A stretch of 64,000 nt of DNA from assembly GCF_020026915.1 (NCBI RefSeq), contig NZ_JAINUY010000002.1, positions 248,001 through 312,000 on the forward strand, given 5' to 3'. Shown here one piece after another: positions 32,833-41,326 of this stretch (positions are counted from its first letter, which is position 1; each line of letters opens with the position of its first letter). The notes under the pieces were generated by a model that was not told where the DNA came from, did not search any database, and was given only the letters and a program-made list of their open reading frames with translations. A program made the position numbers and the translations under genes. This DNA is from Flavobacterium potami. Lineage in GTDB: Bacteria; Bacteroidota; Bacteroidia; Flavobacteriales; Flavobacteriaceae.

Positions 32833-33204
32833 TTAATATTGAGATGATTCTTCTTCTTCGGAATCATCGTGAGAAGATTCGTTTTGTGGTTTAGAAACCA
32901 GATTGGTAACGATAAGTTGAACGATAGATCCTAAGATGCCTTTGAACATCGAATCGCCTTTTCCAACAATAAATCGTTTTGCGATATAACCAATTCCGAT
33001 ACTAATGGCAGATTGTGCCAGATGGCTTTTAAAACCAACCGTTTCGTTGATTTCTTCGACCGTATTTCGAATCAGATTAATAGGCTTTAGATTTTCTTTA
33101 ATTTCGTCAACATGATCTTTGATGGCGCACCATTCGTTATCTTGACGAACTTCTAATTCCTTAATTTTTTGATTTAATTGATCAATAGTATATATAGCTT
33201 CCAT
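32833..33204 (-). CDS. Hypothetical membrane-associated protein
   Basis: A 123-residue protein with a coiled-coil N-terminus (about 5-45, DQLNQKIKELEVRQDNEW). One or two hydrophobic segments follow (about 60-78 and 88-105), then a Ser/Glu-rich acidic tail (SSHDDSEEEESSQY). It resembles small envelope stress proteins that follow holin-like and YtxH genes. It is 38 bases after the holin-like gene. No named family recognised. Confidence 0.55.
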   Translation of the reverse strand: MEAIYTIDQLNQKIKELEVRQDNEWCAIKDHVDEIKENLKPINLIRNTVEEINETVGFKSHLAQSAISIGIGYIAKRFIVGKGDSMFKGILGSIVQLIVTNLVSKPQNESSHDDSEEEESSQY

Positions 33205-33241
33205 AGGGTAGTTTTTTTGATATTAATAAATTAAATCTTAG

Positions 33242-33598
33242 TTATTTAGTTTCTTTTAAAATACTAGATATAAGAGAATTACCAATAGGTGTTTTTATGA
33301 TTTTATGGTGTGATTTTACCACAATAATAGCAACAAGTAAATAAAACAATGCCATTATAAAGAAACCATAATAATATTCTCCAAGTTGCTGACCAACCCA
33401 TAAACTGATTCCGATATTTAGAAATAAGGTAAAAAATGCAACAACAATGCCGATTGCAATCTTTGATGCCAATGATGAAACACCATCAGCCACTGAACAT
33501 ACTGTTTTCAGTTTTAATAATTCTAAACTTGTTTTTGCGTAGTTTTCAGCTTTTTCGTAAAGATTTAGATCTTCGTTTGTTGTTGCATTTGGTTCCAT
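33242..33598 (-). CDS. Phage-holin-like (DUF1469 type) membrane protein
   Basis: A 118-residue protein with an amphipathic N-terminus (NEDLNLYEKAENYAKTSLELLKLKTVCSVADGVSS) and two helices (about 45-68 and 74-95). This is the Phage_holin_3_6/DUF1469 arrangement. Members act with YtxH-like proteins in envelope stress and are not true phage holins. It lies between the YtxH-like gene (48 bases) and the 123-residue gene. Confidence 0.75.
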   Translation of the reverse strand: MEPNATTNEDLNLYEKAENYAKTSLELLKLKTVCSVADGVSSLASKIAIGIVVAFFTLFLNIGISLWVGQQLGEYYYGFFIMALFYLLVAIIVVKSHHKIIKTPIGNSLISSILKETK

Positions 33599-33645
33599 GA
33601 TATACGGTTTTATGGTTTGAAAATTTTACTAATTAATACCTACGA

Positions 33646-33930
33646 TTAATAGTTTGATTTTACTGTTTTAACGTCGTCTTTAAGAGTGTTGTAATCTTCT
33701 TTAACTTGGTTTAGTTTAGATTTTCCTTCTTCGATAATTTCTTTACCGTTTGAAGTGATTGTGTTTACAACATTATCAAATTTCGTTTTAATGTTATCGC
33801 TGTAATCTTTCGATTTATCTTTGATTTTTTTTCTTGTGTTTGATCCTTTGTCTGGTGCAAACAATACTCCTATAAATGCTCCCGCCGCTGCGGCTCCTAA
33901 AATTCCTAAAATTGTGCTACTTGCTTTCAT
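33646..33930 (-). CDS. YtxH-domain protein
   Basis: A 94-residue protein. The N-terminal segment ILGILGAAAAGAFIGVLFAPDKGSNTRKKI is the YtxH signature (Gly-rich helix, then LFAPxxGxxxRxxI). The rest is an amphipathic helix (residues 40-94) with heptad-like hydrophobics. YtxH proteins are general-stress membrane proteins. Confidence 0.88.
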   Translation of the reverse strand: MKASSTILGILGAAAAGAFIGVLFAPDKGSNTRKKIKDKSKDYSDNIKTKFDNVVNTITSNGKEIIEEGKSKLNQVKEDYNTLKDDVKTVKSNY

Positions 33931-33985
33931 AATAATTGATTTAGTGATTAATATTAATAATTTGTTGATTTAATAATTGTGATTT

Positions 33986-34138
33986 TTAAATTTCTCGACC
34001 TTTAATAAGTCGAAGTAATATGGCAATAATGGCAATAACTAACAGTATGTGGATAATGCTTCCGAAACTGTAAACAAAGAACCCTAAAGCCCAAAGTATT
34101 ACCAGAATCACTGCGATTGTATATAATAAATTTGACAT
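33986..34138 (-). CDS. lmo0937-family small membrane protein
   Basis: A 50-residue protein. Two helices (NLLYTIAVILVILWALGFF and IIHILLVIAIIAILLRLI) with a short loop VYSFGS match the lmo0937 family, tiny stress-associated membrane proteins. It lies 55 bases upstream of the YtxH-like gene. Confidence 0.75.
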   Translation of the reverse strand: MSNLLYTIAVILVILWALGFFVYSFGSIIHILLVIAIIAILLRLIKGREI

Positions 34139-34176
34139 GGCTTTTATTTTACTGGTTAATAATTAATTCTTTCTTT

Positions 34177-34824
34177 TTAGTTCAACTTATACGAAAGGTA
34201 TAATGTTAAGTTGCTATTTTTTGCGTCAGGAATCGTATAGGTTGTTCCTCCAACAGTTCTTTCTTTTCCAACAGTTGTTAAACCGTAGTTGTAACGTACA
34301 CCGATACTGATTGGGTCAAAATCAACTCCAACACCTGCAGCGATACCCGCATCAAATTTTGCAAGATCATCTCTGTCGATTTCCTGATCAAAATCGAAAG
34401 CTCCGTCTCCTGTTATTTTAGAGCTTACTAGGTACGATGCATATCCACCCGCGTGAATATTAAAGTTCTTCGTAACATTTACTCTAACTAGTAAAGGAAC
34501 TTCAATGTAATTCAGTTTAAATTTTGTGTTTCCACTTGCAAAGGCATTATTGTATTCAAATTCTGCTCCTTTTGTAGTGAACAAAACCTCTGGCTGAATG
34601 GCTACGAAATCTGAAATTGGAAGTGTAGCGTAAACCCCGGCATTAAAACCGTACAAAATATTGTTGTCATCTACATCATCTCCACTTCCGTATAAGTTCG
34701 ACATGTTGAATCCTCCTTTTACACCGAATTCGGTATTTACATTAGTGTCCTGAGCGTGCAGCATTCCAAATGAAGCTGATAAAAAAAGTGTTAAGGCGCA
34801 TAAAAAATTGGCTTGTAATTTCAT
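34177..34824 (-). CDS. Outer-membrane beta-barrel protein (porT/OMP_b-brl type)
   Basis: A 215-residue protein with a signal peptide (about 1-24, GMLHAQ). An eight-stranded-type barrel follows (EFGVKGGFNMSNLYG, YGFNAGVYATLPIS, FKLNYIEVPLLVRVNV), ending LTLYLSYKLN. This is the outer-membrane beta-barrel domain found in PorT-like and OmpX-like proteins. It is close to the stress genes, 38 bases from the lmo0937-like gene. Confidence 0.8.
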   Translation of the reverse strand: MKLQANFLCALTLFLSASFGMLHAQDTNVNTEFGVKGGFNMSNLYGSGDDVDDNNILYGFNAGVYATLPISDFVAIQPEVLFTTKGAEFEYNNAFASGNTKFKLNYIEVPLLVRVNVTKNFNIHAGGYASYLVSSKITGDGAFDFDQEIDRDDLAKFDAGIAAGVGVDFDPISIGVRYNYGLTTVGKERTVGGTTYTIPDAKNSNLTLYLSYKLN

Positions 34825-34860
34825 AGTTAAAAATTTAGTTAATAGATAGATAATAGGCGT

Positions 34861-35430
34861 TTATACATTTTGTTTTTTCACTCTCTCGGTTTCCCTTAAA
34901 AGCTTGTATTGTTCAGGCAGGTATCGTAAGATCAATTCCAGGATTCTTTTATCGTTAGTTTCTCTAGAAATCGATTCAAATAATTCGATTTGGTTGTTCA
35001 AAGCTTCTTTCGTGGCGTCTAAATAAATATCGTCAAATTCATTTCCTTTTGCGTCTGAGAGGTTGTACAGGTCTCTTTTGTGCGTGGCGTTGATTTCAGT
35101 AATTACTATGAGCTTTAAAGTGGCCATTCTCGTTATTTCTTCCAACAATTGGTTTTCTTTGAATTCTATTCGTTGACTCAATTGCTGTATGATAACATCT
35201 GAACTTTTTTGTTTTGCAATTTGACTTTTGGAAATAATGGATTTACTTAAATTCGCCGCTCTTGTAAAAAAATAAACTTCTGTTTCTTCTCTTTCATTTT
35301 TTGCAAAAGATTGTGTCTTTAAAGAATTTTCTATTGGATTTACTCGTTTGCAAAACGTGTTGCATAATACGATTGCCAATAAGAAAAAGACTTTAAAAAA
35401 CGTGACCTTTAATGGGCGAATTGTTTTCAT
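34861..35430 (-). CDS. DUF4142-type (ferritin-like) secreted protein
   Basis: A 189-residue protein with an N-terminal hydrophobic segment (VFFLLAIVLCNTFC, possible lipobox Cys at about 27). The remainder is a long helical bundle (EVYFFTRAANLSKSIISKSQIAKQKSSDVIIQQLSQ...LLEEITRMATLKLIVI) resembling DUF4142, a periplasmic four-helix bundle. In this family Glu/His residues sometimes bind metal, which is not evident here. Function unknown, often found with stress genes. Confidence 0.65.
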   Translation of the reverse strand: MKTIRPLKVTFFKVFFLLAIVLCNTFCKRVNPIENSLKTQSFAKNEREETEVYFFTRAANLSKSIISKSQIAKQKSSDVIIQQLSQRIEFKENQLLEEITRMATLKLIVITEINATHKRDLYNLSDAKGNEFDDIYLDATKEALNNQIELFESISRETNDKRILELILRYLPEQYKLLRETERVKKQNV

Positions 35431-35499
35431 TATTTACTTCCTCAAGTATTACATTACAAAGATGCTAACGAATGCAAGAATTTACTTTACAGCATAAAA

Positions 35500-35547
35500 A
35501 AGAAACGTTATATAATTCCCATAGAGGCTTTATATAACGTTTTTTAT
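35500..35547 (-). terminator. Terminator of the AraC-RR-kinase operon
   Basis: AAACGTTATATA / TATATAACGTTT forms a stem with a loop of about 16 bases. It is followed on the minus strand by TTTTTT, 20-65 bases after the kinase stop. Confidence 0.8.
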
Positions 35548-35566
35548 GTGTTTTTTTAAGTGAAGT

Positions 35567-37354
35567 TTAATCGGGTAGAAACACCGTAAATACTGAGCCT
35601 TTGCCCAAAGTACTGTCGGCAATAATATGACCTTTATGGTTTTCGACAATTTTTTTGCAAATGGCTAAACCAATTCCGGTTCCGGGATAATCTGTTTTGG
35701 AATGAAGACGTTGAAAAAGAACAAATATAGTCTCTTTGAATTGTGGGTCAAATCCCATTCCGTTATCTGTAAAAGTTATTTTATGAAATTTCTTTACCGA
35801 TTGATCTACAATTTCAGGATAATCACAGGCACTTACTTTTTCGCTTGTAATCGAAATTTGAGGCTCGACATCTGGACGGCTGTATTTTAATGAATTTCCA
35901 ATTAAATTGATAAACAGTTGTTCGATCTGATACGGAATTACCGATAACTTCGGAAGCTTGCTGTTTCTTACAATGGAAGCTTTCTTTTCTTCTATAGCTT
36001 CTGCCAGTTCCGATTCTGCATTGTCCAAAAGTTCATTAAGATTCATTTTAATGAATTCCTTTTTGGTGGTATTCGTTCGCGAGAACAAAAGAAGATCATC
36101 AATTAATACTCGCATTCTTTTGGCAGAACTTTCAATTTTGGTAATATAATTTTTTCCACTTTCAGACATGACTTCTTTATCTGCATCAGAAACCCTGGAG
36201 ATAAAAGTCTGGATTTTTCTCAAAGGTTCTTGTAAATCGTGACTTGCTACGTGGTTGAAAGAGGCTAATTCCTTATTACTTTTTTCAAGTTCCTTATTTC
36301 GTTCCTGAAGTTCAATATTTAGTAAATGTTCGTCTGTAATGTCAAAATTAATTCCCAGTAAAATTTTGCTTCCTTGTTGATCGGTTACCAATTTTCCAGT
36401 TGTCTTGAAATAACGCACTTCAAAATCGGGTCTAATAATTTTATAATAAATAAATGGAACTTGCTTGTTTTCGATAATTCCATCAATAGATTTTGCAACC
36501 GATTCTTTATCATCAGGATGTACGAACTTCAAAAGGGTTTCTTTGCTTGGAACAAAAGAATTAGGCTCAAAACCCAACAATCGAAATTGGTTTTCAGAAT
36601 AATCAATTTTATCGGCATCCAAATCCCATTGCCAAGTGCTGAAATTTCCGATGCTTTCAGATTCAGCAATTAGGCCGCTGGAGATTAATAGTCTTTTATT
36701 GAAAATTTTCAAGCGTTCAAAATCACGACTAATTTGTCTGTAAGCCAATAAAATAAAACTTAACGCAACTAGAAATAATGAAATCGAAAAAAGCGGACTT
36801 AAAGAAATCTCCGCATCATAAATTTTAAGTCTTGTTTTGAGGTAAGTCTTTTCAATATCGTTCATTTCGTCTACCTTGAAACGAATGTTTTCCATTAAGA
36901 TTCGTCCGCCAAACATATGATTGTCTAGTTTTCTTTTGTCATATGTTTTTGGATCACTGTATTTTAGACAGTTTTCGAAAGAAACAAATCGAAGTGTAAT
37001 GAGTTTGAACAGATTTTGAAGATTTTCCTGCTGCTGCGGATTATCGCCAGTCAATTTTTTTAAAGTTATAAAAGACGTATTTACCTTGTCTCTAGAGTAG
37101 ATATAAGGAGTTAAAAAACGGGCATTGCGAGTAATGATATAACCTCGCTGGCCCGTTTCTGCATCTTTTATAGCCGACATTAAGCGTTCGAGCTGAATGT
37201 TTATTTCGTAGGTATGCATAACCAGTTTGCTTGATTCATTCAAATCCTGATTATGTTTGTAAGCAATTGAAGACAGAAATAACAGAATGAAAACTGCGAT
37301 TACAAAAATAACTCTCAAAGAGTTTGAAGAATTAAAATTTGGTATCCATTTCAT
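35567..37354 (-). CDS. Sensor histidine kinase (CHASE3, PAS, HisKA, HATPase)
   Basis: A 595-residue membrane kinase. Helix 1 (about 14-32) is followed by a CHASE3-like periplasmic domain (about 38-180) with AIKDAETGQRGYIITRNARFL. Helix 2 is at about 188-206. A PAS_3-type domain (about 235-345) reads WQWDLDADKIDYSENQFRLLGFEP and ends DITDEHLL. After a coiled coil, H372 in FNHVASHDLQEPLRKI is the phospho-acceptor. The HATPase boxes are NLIGNSLKYS (N box), DNGMGFDP and GTGIGLAI. It is 8 bases after the response-regulator stop, so both form one operon. The CHASE3 domain implies sensing outside the membrane. The signal is unknown. Confidence 0.93.
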   Translation of the reverse strand: MKWIPNFNSSNSLRVIFVIAVFILLFLSSIAYKHNQDLNESSKLVMHTYEINIQLERLMSAIKDAETGQRGYIITRNARFLTPYIYSRDKVNTSFITLKKLTGDNPQQQENLQNLFKLITLRFVSFENCLKYSDPKTYDKRKLDNHMFGGRILMENIRFKVDEMNDIEKTYLKTRLKIYDAEISLSPLFSISLFLVALSFILLAYRQISRDFERLKIFNKRLLISSGLIAESESIGNFSTWQWDLDADKIDYSENQFRLLGFEPNSFVPSKETLLKFVHPDDKESVAKSIDGIIENKQVPFIYYKIIRPDFEVRYFKTTGKLVTDQQGSKILLGINFDITDEHLLNIELQERNKELEKSNKELASFNHVASHDLQEPLRKIQTFISRVSDADKEVMSESGKNYITKIESSAKRMRVLIDDLLLFSRTNTTKKEFIKMNLNELLDNAESELAEAIEEKKASIVRNSKLPKLSVIPYQIEQLFINLIGNSLKYSRPDVEPQISITSEKVSACDYPEIVDQSVKKFHKITFTDNGMGFDPQFKETIFVLFQRLHSKTDYPGTGIGLAICKKIVENHKGHIIADSTLGKGSVFTVFLPD

Positions 37355-37362
37355 TGGTACTC

Positions 37363-37812
37363 TTATTTTAGTCGAAGCAAGAAATTATCACGGTTTAACC
37401 CTGAGGTATGATAGTGCCAGTTTACGGTCACGACTTCATTAATAATTTTTTTAAGCGTATTGAAATCGCTTGGCTTTTTGATGTAAATATTAGCACCCTG
37501 GATAAAGGTATCTTCAATGTCTTCTTCAGAAGAAGAAGTAGAGTAAATGGCAATGATTATATCTCTTAGACGATCCGTTTTTTTGATTTCAATTAAACAT
37601 TCCTTACCTGTTTTTTTAGGCATGTTCAAATCCAGAAACAAAATATCCGGAAGCTTATTGTCTGTATTGTGTAGATGATCCATCAATTGCATCCCGTCAT
37701 GAACAAAACTTACGTTTGTTTGTATTTTTATTTCTTCAAAGGCATCTTTAAAGAAAAGACGGTCATCTTCATCATCATCGGCAAGTAAAATGTGTAATGC
37801 GTTTTTCTGCAT
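37363..37812 (-). CDS. Single-domain response regulator
   Basis: A 149-residue Rcp1-like receiver with no output domain. DDDEDD (about 12-17) forms the acidic pocket, D61 in DILFLDLNMPKKTG is the phosphorylation site, and the T/S and K are in IYSTSSSEED and YIKKPSD. It lies between the AraC gene (21 bases) and the CHASE3 kinase (8 bases) and is likely phosphorylated by that kinase. Confidence 0.92.
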   Translation of the reverse strand: MQKNALHILLADDDEDDRLFFKDAFEEIKIQTNVSFVHDGMQLMDHLHNTDNKLPDILFLDLNMPKKTGKECLIEIKKTDRLRDIIIAIYSTSSSEEDIEDTFIQGANIYIKKPSDFNTLKKIINEVVTVNWHYHTSGLNRDNFLLRLK

Positions 37813-37833
37813 TTTGATCGTGGTATTTGGGTT

Positions 37834-38385
37834 TTATTTTAAATTTTCTCTTCGTTTCTTAATAATTCGCTGAAAAGCAGATGGCGTAATTCCGGTTGTG
37901 TTTTTAAACTGTGTACTCAAATGGGCAACACTAGAGTAATTTAGTAAAAAAGCAATTTCGGTCAAACTCATTTCGTTAATAATTATTAACTGTTTCGCTC
38001 TTTCGATTTTCTGCAAAATAATAAAGTTTTCTATAGAAGAGTATGTTACTTCTGAGAAAACATTAGACAAATATCCATAACTGTGATTTAGCTTTTCAGC
38101 TAAAAACACCGAACTTTTATAATTATTACTGTCGTCCATAAACACAAGCTCAATAATGGCGTCTTTTATTTTTTGGACTAATACACTTTTTTGATTTTCA
38201 ACAACTTCAAAGCCACAAGGGGTCAATTTGTTTTTTAAATTTTCAAGTGCTTCAGCATCAAAATTGTCTTCAATTTCGATTTCGCCAAAACCTAGCGTTG
38301 TAAAATTCACATTGTTTTGCTCTAAATTTAATTTTAGATATTGGGAGCAAATCGTGTTAATGTCGAACTTTATAAATAGTTTCAT
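37834..38385 (-). CDS. AraC-type regulator with small HMA-like N-domain
   Basis: A 183-residue regulator. The C-terminal ~100 residues are an AraC HTH pair (NHSYGYLSNVFSEVTYSSIENFII, MSLTEIAFLLNYSSVAHLSTQFKNTTGITPSAF). The N-terminal ~80 residues (MKLFIKFDINTICSQYLKL...GFGEIEIEDNFDAEALENLKNKLTPCGFEVV) look like a beta-alpha-beta ferredoxin-like fold of the HMA kind but lack the CxxC metal site. That fold is unusual for AraC proteins. It heads the operon with the response regulator and kinase and may be its own target. Confidence 0.82.
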   Translation of the reverse strand: MKLFIKFDINTICSQYLKLNLEQNNVNFTTLGFGEIEIEDNFDAEALENLKNKLTPCGFEVVENQKSVLVQKIKDAIIELVFMDDSNNYKSSVFLAEKLNHSYGYLSNVFSEVTYSSIENFIILQKIERAKQLIIINEMSLTEIAFLLNYSSVAHLSTQFKNTTGITPSAFQRIIKKRRENLK

Positions 38386-38490
38386 TTTATAGAAATTTGG
38401 TTAAAGATACTTATTTTATTTTTGGTTACCGCTTTTATATAGCGTAGAATTGTTAGAAGAATGTGTTTTTTTAAAATTGAACCCTCAAAA

Positions 38491-38528
38491 AAATACCGTC
38501 TAATACTTAAATTTACTAGACGGTATTT
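38491..38528 (-). terminator. Terminator of the CsbD gene
   Basis: AAATACCGTCTAATA / TACTAGACGGTATTT forms a stem with A/T runs on both sides, 20-60 bases after the CsbD-type stop. Confidence 0.85.
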
Positions 38529-38548
38529 CCTGATTGAGTCGTAAGGAT

Positions 38549-38734
38549 TTACAAATCAGACAAGATTTTATGAAATTCTTCTTTAGTCTTTCCTAATTTT
38601 TGCTGAAGTCTTCCGTACATTTCGTCTTCTTTTCCTTCGGCAAACATCAAGTCGTCATCTGTTATTTCAGCATATTTTTGCTTCAATTTTCCTTTTAACT
38701 CATTCCAGTTTCCTTTTATCTCTGTAGTATTCAT
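38549..38734 (-). CDS. CsbD-family stress protein
   Basis: A 61-residue protein. The sequence [50 protein letters not shown] is the classical CsbD fold (helix-turn-helix, hydrophilic). CsbD proteins are abundant general-stress proteins of unknown activity. It sits between Dps and the two-component operon. Confidence 0.92.
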   Translation of the reverse strand: MNTTEIKGNWNELKGKLKQKYAEITDDDLMFAEGKEDEMYGRLQQKLGKTKEEFHKILSDL

Positions 38735-38832
38735 GACGTTTTCTGTTTGTTGTTATTACTAATGTAAAATTCCGATTTATAAATCAGGTTCTTGTTACAT
38801 TTATTTTAGCGACTGTTGTATAATTTTCATTT

Positions 38833-39306
38833 TTATACCTGATATCTTCTCAGGATCCAAGCCATCTTTTCGTGTTCTTGAAGTAAACCTGTAACAAAAT
38901 CAGCAGAACCGACATCTTTGGTTTCTTCTTCAAAAATCGGAATATAGCTTCTAAATTCGGTAACCAATTGTTCATGGTTTTCAAGAAGTTCAGACAACAT
39001 GTGCTTTTGAGAAGCATATTCTTTTGGAGATTCCTTCAAAGTAGAATTTTCGATAAACTCCTTCATGGTTCCAATCGTTTTTTCTCCCAATTGATTGATG
39101 CGTTCTGCAACTTCGTCGATTTGTGCTTCTAGAATTCTATATTGCTCTTCAAATAATTTATGTAATTCCATGAAACTGTTTCCTGAAATATTCCAGTGAA
39201 ATTTTCTGGTTTTTACATATAATGTCATTTCATTAGATAAGATTGTGCCAAGTATTGAAGCACTCTTTTTAAGATTTGCAGGTGTAATTCCGATATTTGG
39301 GCTCAT
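38833..39306 (-). CDS. dps: Dps-family DNA-binding ferritin-like protein
   Basis: A 157-residue protein. KTRKFHWNISGNSFMELHKLFEEQYRILEAQIDEVAERINQLG contains the Dps ferroxidase residues (His and Asp/Glu at the dimer interface: HWN...H...E..D). Dps stores iron and protects DNA from peroxide damage. TATCTTTG (39330-39337, minus strand) is the -7 box. Its location with CsbD and YtxH, and with catalase about 3 kb away, fits a stress block. Confidence 0.93.
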   Translation of the reverse strand: MSPNIGITPANLKKSASILGTILSNEMTLYVKTRKFHWNISGNSFMELHKLFEEQYRILEAQIDEVAERINQLGEKTIGTMKEFIENSTLKESPKEYASQKHMLSELLENHEQLVTEFRSYIPIFEEETKDVGSADFVTGLLQEHEKMAWILRRYQV

Positions 39307-39395
39307 GATGGTCTTTTTATGTGTTTTTCCAAAGATATAGGGGAGGATCTTGTTTTTCTTTACACAATTTTGGAGGTATGTTACAGGAATTCAAT

Positions 39396-39500
39396 GTTCA
39401 TTAGATAATTGGAAAACTTGGCAATTAGATAATTACAAAATTAGATGCTTCCAATAACCATTTATCATTTACAATTAACCATTTACAATTCACAATTATA
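39396..39500 (+). repeat. ATTAGATAATT / ACAATTAACCATTT-type repeat
   Basis: The spacer before pyrF contains TTAGATAATTGG, ATTAGATAATTAC, AATTAGATG and then ACCATTTATCATTTACAA, TTAACCATTTACAA. This is another example of degenerate short-word arrays in the spacers, here with loosely inverted halves. Confidence 0.45.
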
Positions 39501-39532
39501 TTCGTAATTTTGCCGCACAAGCAAAACACAAT

Positions 39533-40360
39533 ATGACAACACAACAATTACACGAACAAATTCTTCAAAAAAAATCATTTTTATGCGTAGGCTTAGATCC
39601 AGATTTGGACAAAATGCCACAACATTTATTAGAAACAGAAGATCCAATTTTCGAATTTAATAAGGCAATAATTGATGCAACACATGATTTGACGGTTGGT
39701 TACAAACCAAACACCGCTTTTTTTGAGGCATATGGAATTAAAGGCTGGATGTCTCTTCAAAAAACAATCAATTACATCAACGAAAATTATCCTGAAATTT
39801 TTACCATTGCCGATGCAAAACGAGGAGATATCGGAAATACTTCTAGTATGTACGCAAAAGCATTTTTCGAAGATTTGAATTTTGACAGTGTAACCGTTGC
39901 TCCCTATATGGGAAAAGATTCTGTGGAGCCTTTTTTAGCTTTTGAAAATAAACATACCATCATGTTGGCCTTAACATCTAATGAAGGCGCTTTCGATTTC
40001 CAGACTTTAAATGCTGGTGGAAAGGAATTGTACAAACAAGTTCTAGAAACTTCTAAAACTTGGAAAAACAGCGAAAACCTAATGTACGTTGTTGGTGCCA
40101 CAAAAGCAGAATATTTTACAGAAATTAGAAAAATTGTTCCGGATAGTTTCTTGTTGGTTCCTGGAATCGGCGCTCAAGGCGGAAGTTTATCTGAAGTTTG
40201 TAAATACGGAATGAATGATAAAGTTGGACTTTTAGTAAACTCTGCAAGAGCTATTATCTATGCTTCAAAAGGAACTGATTTTGCTGAAAAAGCGAGAGAA
40301 GAAGCTTTGAAGGTGCAAAAGGAAATGGAAGAGATTATTGATTTGAAGTTTCAGGTTTAA
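39533..40360 (+). CDS. pyrF: Orotidine 5'-phosphate decarboxylase (type 2)
   Basis: A 275-residue enzyme of the last step of UMP synthesis. [13 protein letters not shown] opens the barrel, [11 protein letters not shown] gives the first active-site Lys, and [19 protein letters not shown] carries the catalytic D-x-K-x-x-D. GIGAQGG is the phosphate loop. The length and the KRGDIGNT motif match the type-2 subfamily. TAATTTTG at 39505-39512 is its -7 box. Confidence 0.96.
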   Translation: MTTQQLHEQILQKKSFLCVGLDPDLDKMPQHLLETEDPIFEFNKAIIDATHDLTVGYKPNTAFFEAYGIKGWMSLQKTINYINENYPEIFTIADAKRGDIGNTSSMYAKAFFEDLNFDSVTVAPYMGKDSVEPFLAFENKHTIMLALTSNEGAFDFQTLNAGGKELYKQVLETSKTWKNSENLMYVVGATKAEYFTEIRKIVPDSFLLVPGIGAQGGSLSEVCKYGMNDKVGLLVNSARAIIYASKGTDFAEKAREEALKVQKEMEEIIDLKFQV

Positions 40361-40520
40361 AGTTTCAGGTTGATATACTTTGAACATATTTTTAAACGCA
40401 ATGTTCGCAAAGGTTTACGCTATGAACGCAAAGTTATTTTTCTTTGCGAACCCTGCGAAAAATCCTTGCGAACTTTGCGGTTTAATACACTCCAATAAAC
40501 TTGAAACAAAAAAGACTTGA
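40353..40520 (+). repeat. Nested TTTCAGG / CGCAAAG palindrome
   Basis: The outer arms (AGTTTCAGGTT near 40353-40370 and AACTTGAAAC...GAAACATGAAAC near 40498-40520) flank inner arms of CGCAAAG words (40398-40435) and their inverse (TTTGCGAACCCTGCGAAAAA...GCGAACTTTGCGG, 40440-40482). Confidence 0.65.
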
Positions 40521-40523
40521 AAC

Positions 40524-41324
40524 ATGAAACAATTAACGGATCAAATAGGAACAATTCACTCTTTCGAAACTACTCCAAAACGTATTATTTCCCTTGTTCC
40601 TTCGCAAACCGAATTATTATATGATTTAGGTTTAGAAGAAGAAATAATTGGAATTACGAAGTTCTGTGTGCATCCGTTTCATTTTAAATCGACCAAAAAG
40701 ATTGTTGGCGGAACAAAGAAAATTCACTTCGAAAAAATAAAACTCCTTGAACCGGATATTATTATTTGCAATAAAGAAGAAAATACTCAGGAAATAGTAG
40801 AGCAATTAAGAACAATATGCCCGGTTTGGGTAACAAATATTGTTGCTATTGAAGACAATTTTCAAATGATTTCAGATTTCGGACAATTGTTCAATTATAG
40901 AACAGAAGCCCAAAAATGGAATAACAAATTGGTATTCGCCTTGAGCGATTTCAAAAATTATATAAAAGATATCAAAGAGAAAAAAGCAGCTTATTTTATT
41001 TGGAAAGATCCTTATATGGTTGCCGGAAATGATACCTATATAAATGAATTACTAAAACTGAATCATTTCAAAAATATATACGAAGACAAAGGCCGTTATC
41101 CTGAAATCGAATTAAAGAAAATGCGTTTAGAAGGCGATCCGGATTTGGTTTTTCTTTCTTCAGAACCCTATCCTTTTAAAGAAGAAGATGCTTTCGAAAT
41201 AGGAAGATTTACGCATCACGCCAAAACCGTTTTTGTAGACGGCGAAATGTTCTCTTGGCACGGAAGCAGATTGTTAAAAGCGTTCTCTTATTTTAAATTA
41301 CTTCACGAAAGGTTGAAGAATTAG
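40524..41324 (+). CDS. BtuF-like helical-backbone metal receptor protein
   Basis: A 266-residue protein of the type III periplasmic-binding-protein fold (vitamin B12/iron-siderophore binding). PKRIISLVPSQTELLYDLGLEEEIIGITKFCVHP and KIKLLEPDIIICNKEENTQEIV are the two lobes. There is no signal peptide or lipobox at the N-terminus, which is odd for a periplasmic receptor and suggests a cytoplasmic or enzymatic role. No ABC permease or ATPase lies nearby. The ligand (cobalamin, haem or Fe-chelate) is unresolved. Confidence 0.8.
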   Translation: MKQLTDQIGTIHSFETTPKRIISLVPSQTELLYDLGLEEEIIGITKFCVHPFHFKSTKKIVGGTKKIHFEKIKLLEPDIIICNKEENTQEIVEQLRTICPVWVTNIVAIEDNFQMISDFGQLFNYRTEAQKWNNKLVFALSDFKNYIKDIKEKKAAYFIWKDPYMVAGNDTYINELLKLNHFKNIYEDKGRYPEIELKKMRLEGDPDLVFLSSEPYPFKEEDAFEIGRFTHHAKTVFVDGEMFSWHGSRLLKAFSYFKLLHERLKN

Positions 41325-41326
41325 TT

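Noticed and set aside
33242..33598. Prophage remnant suggested by a holin-like protein
   Set aside because: DUF1469 holin-like proteins with YtxH are envelope-stress genes; no phage structural or lysis genes are near.
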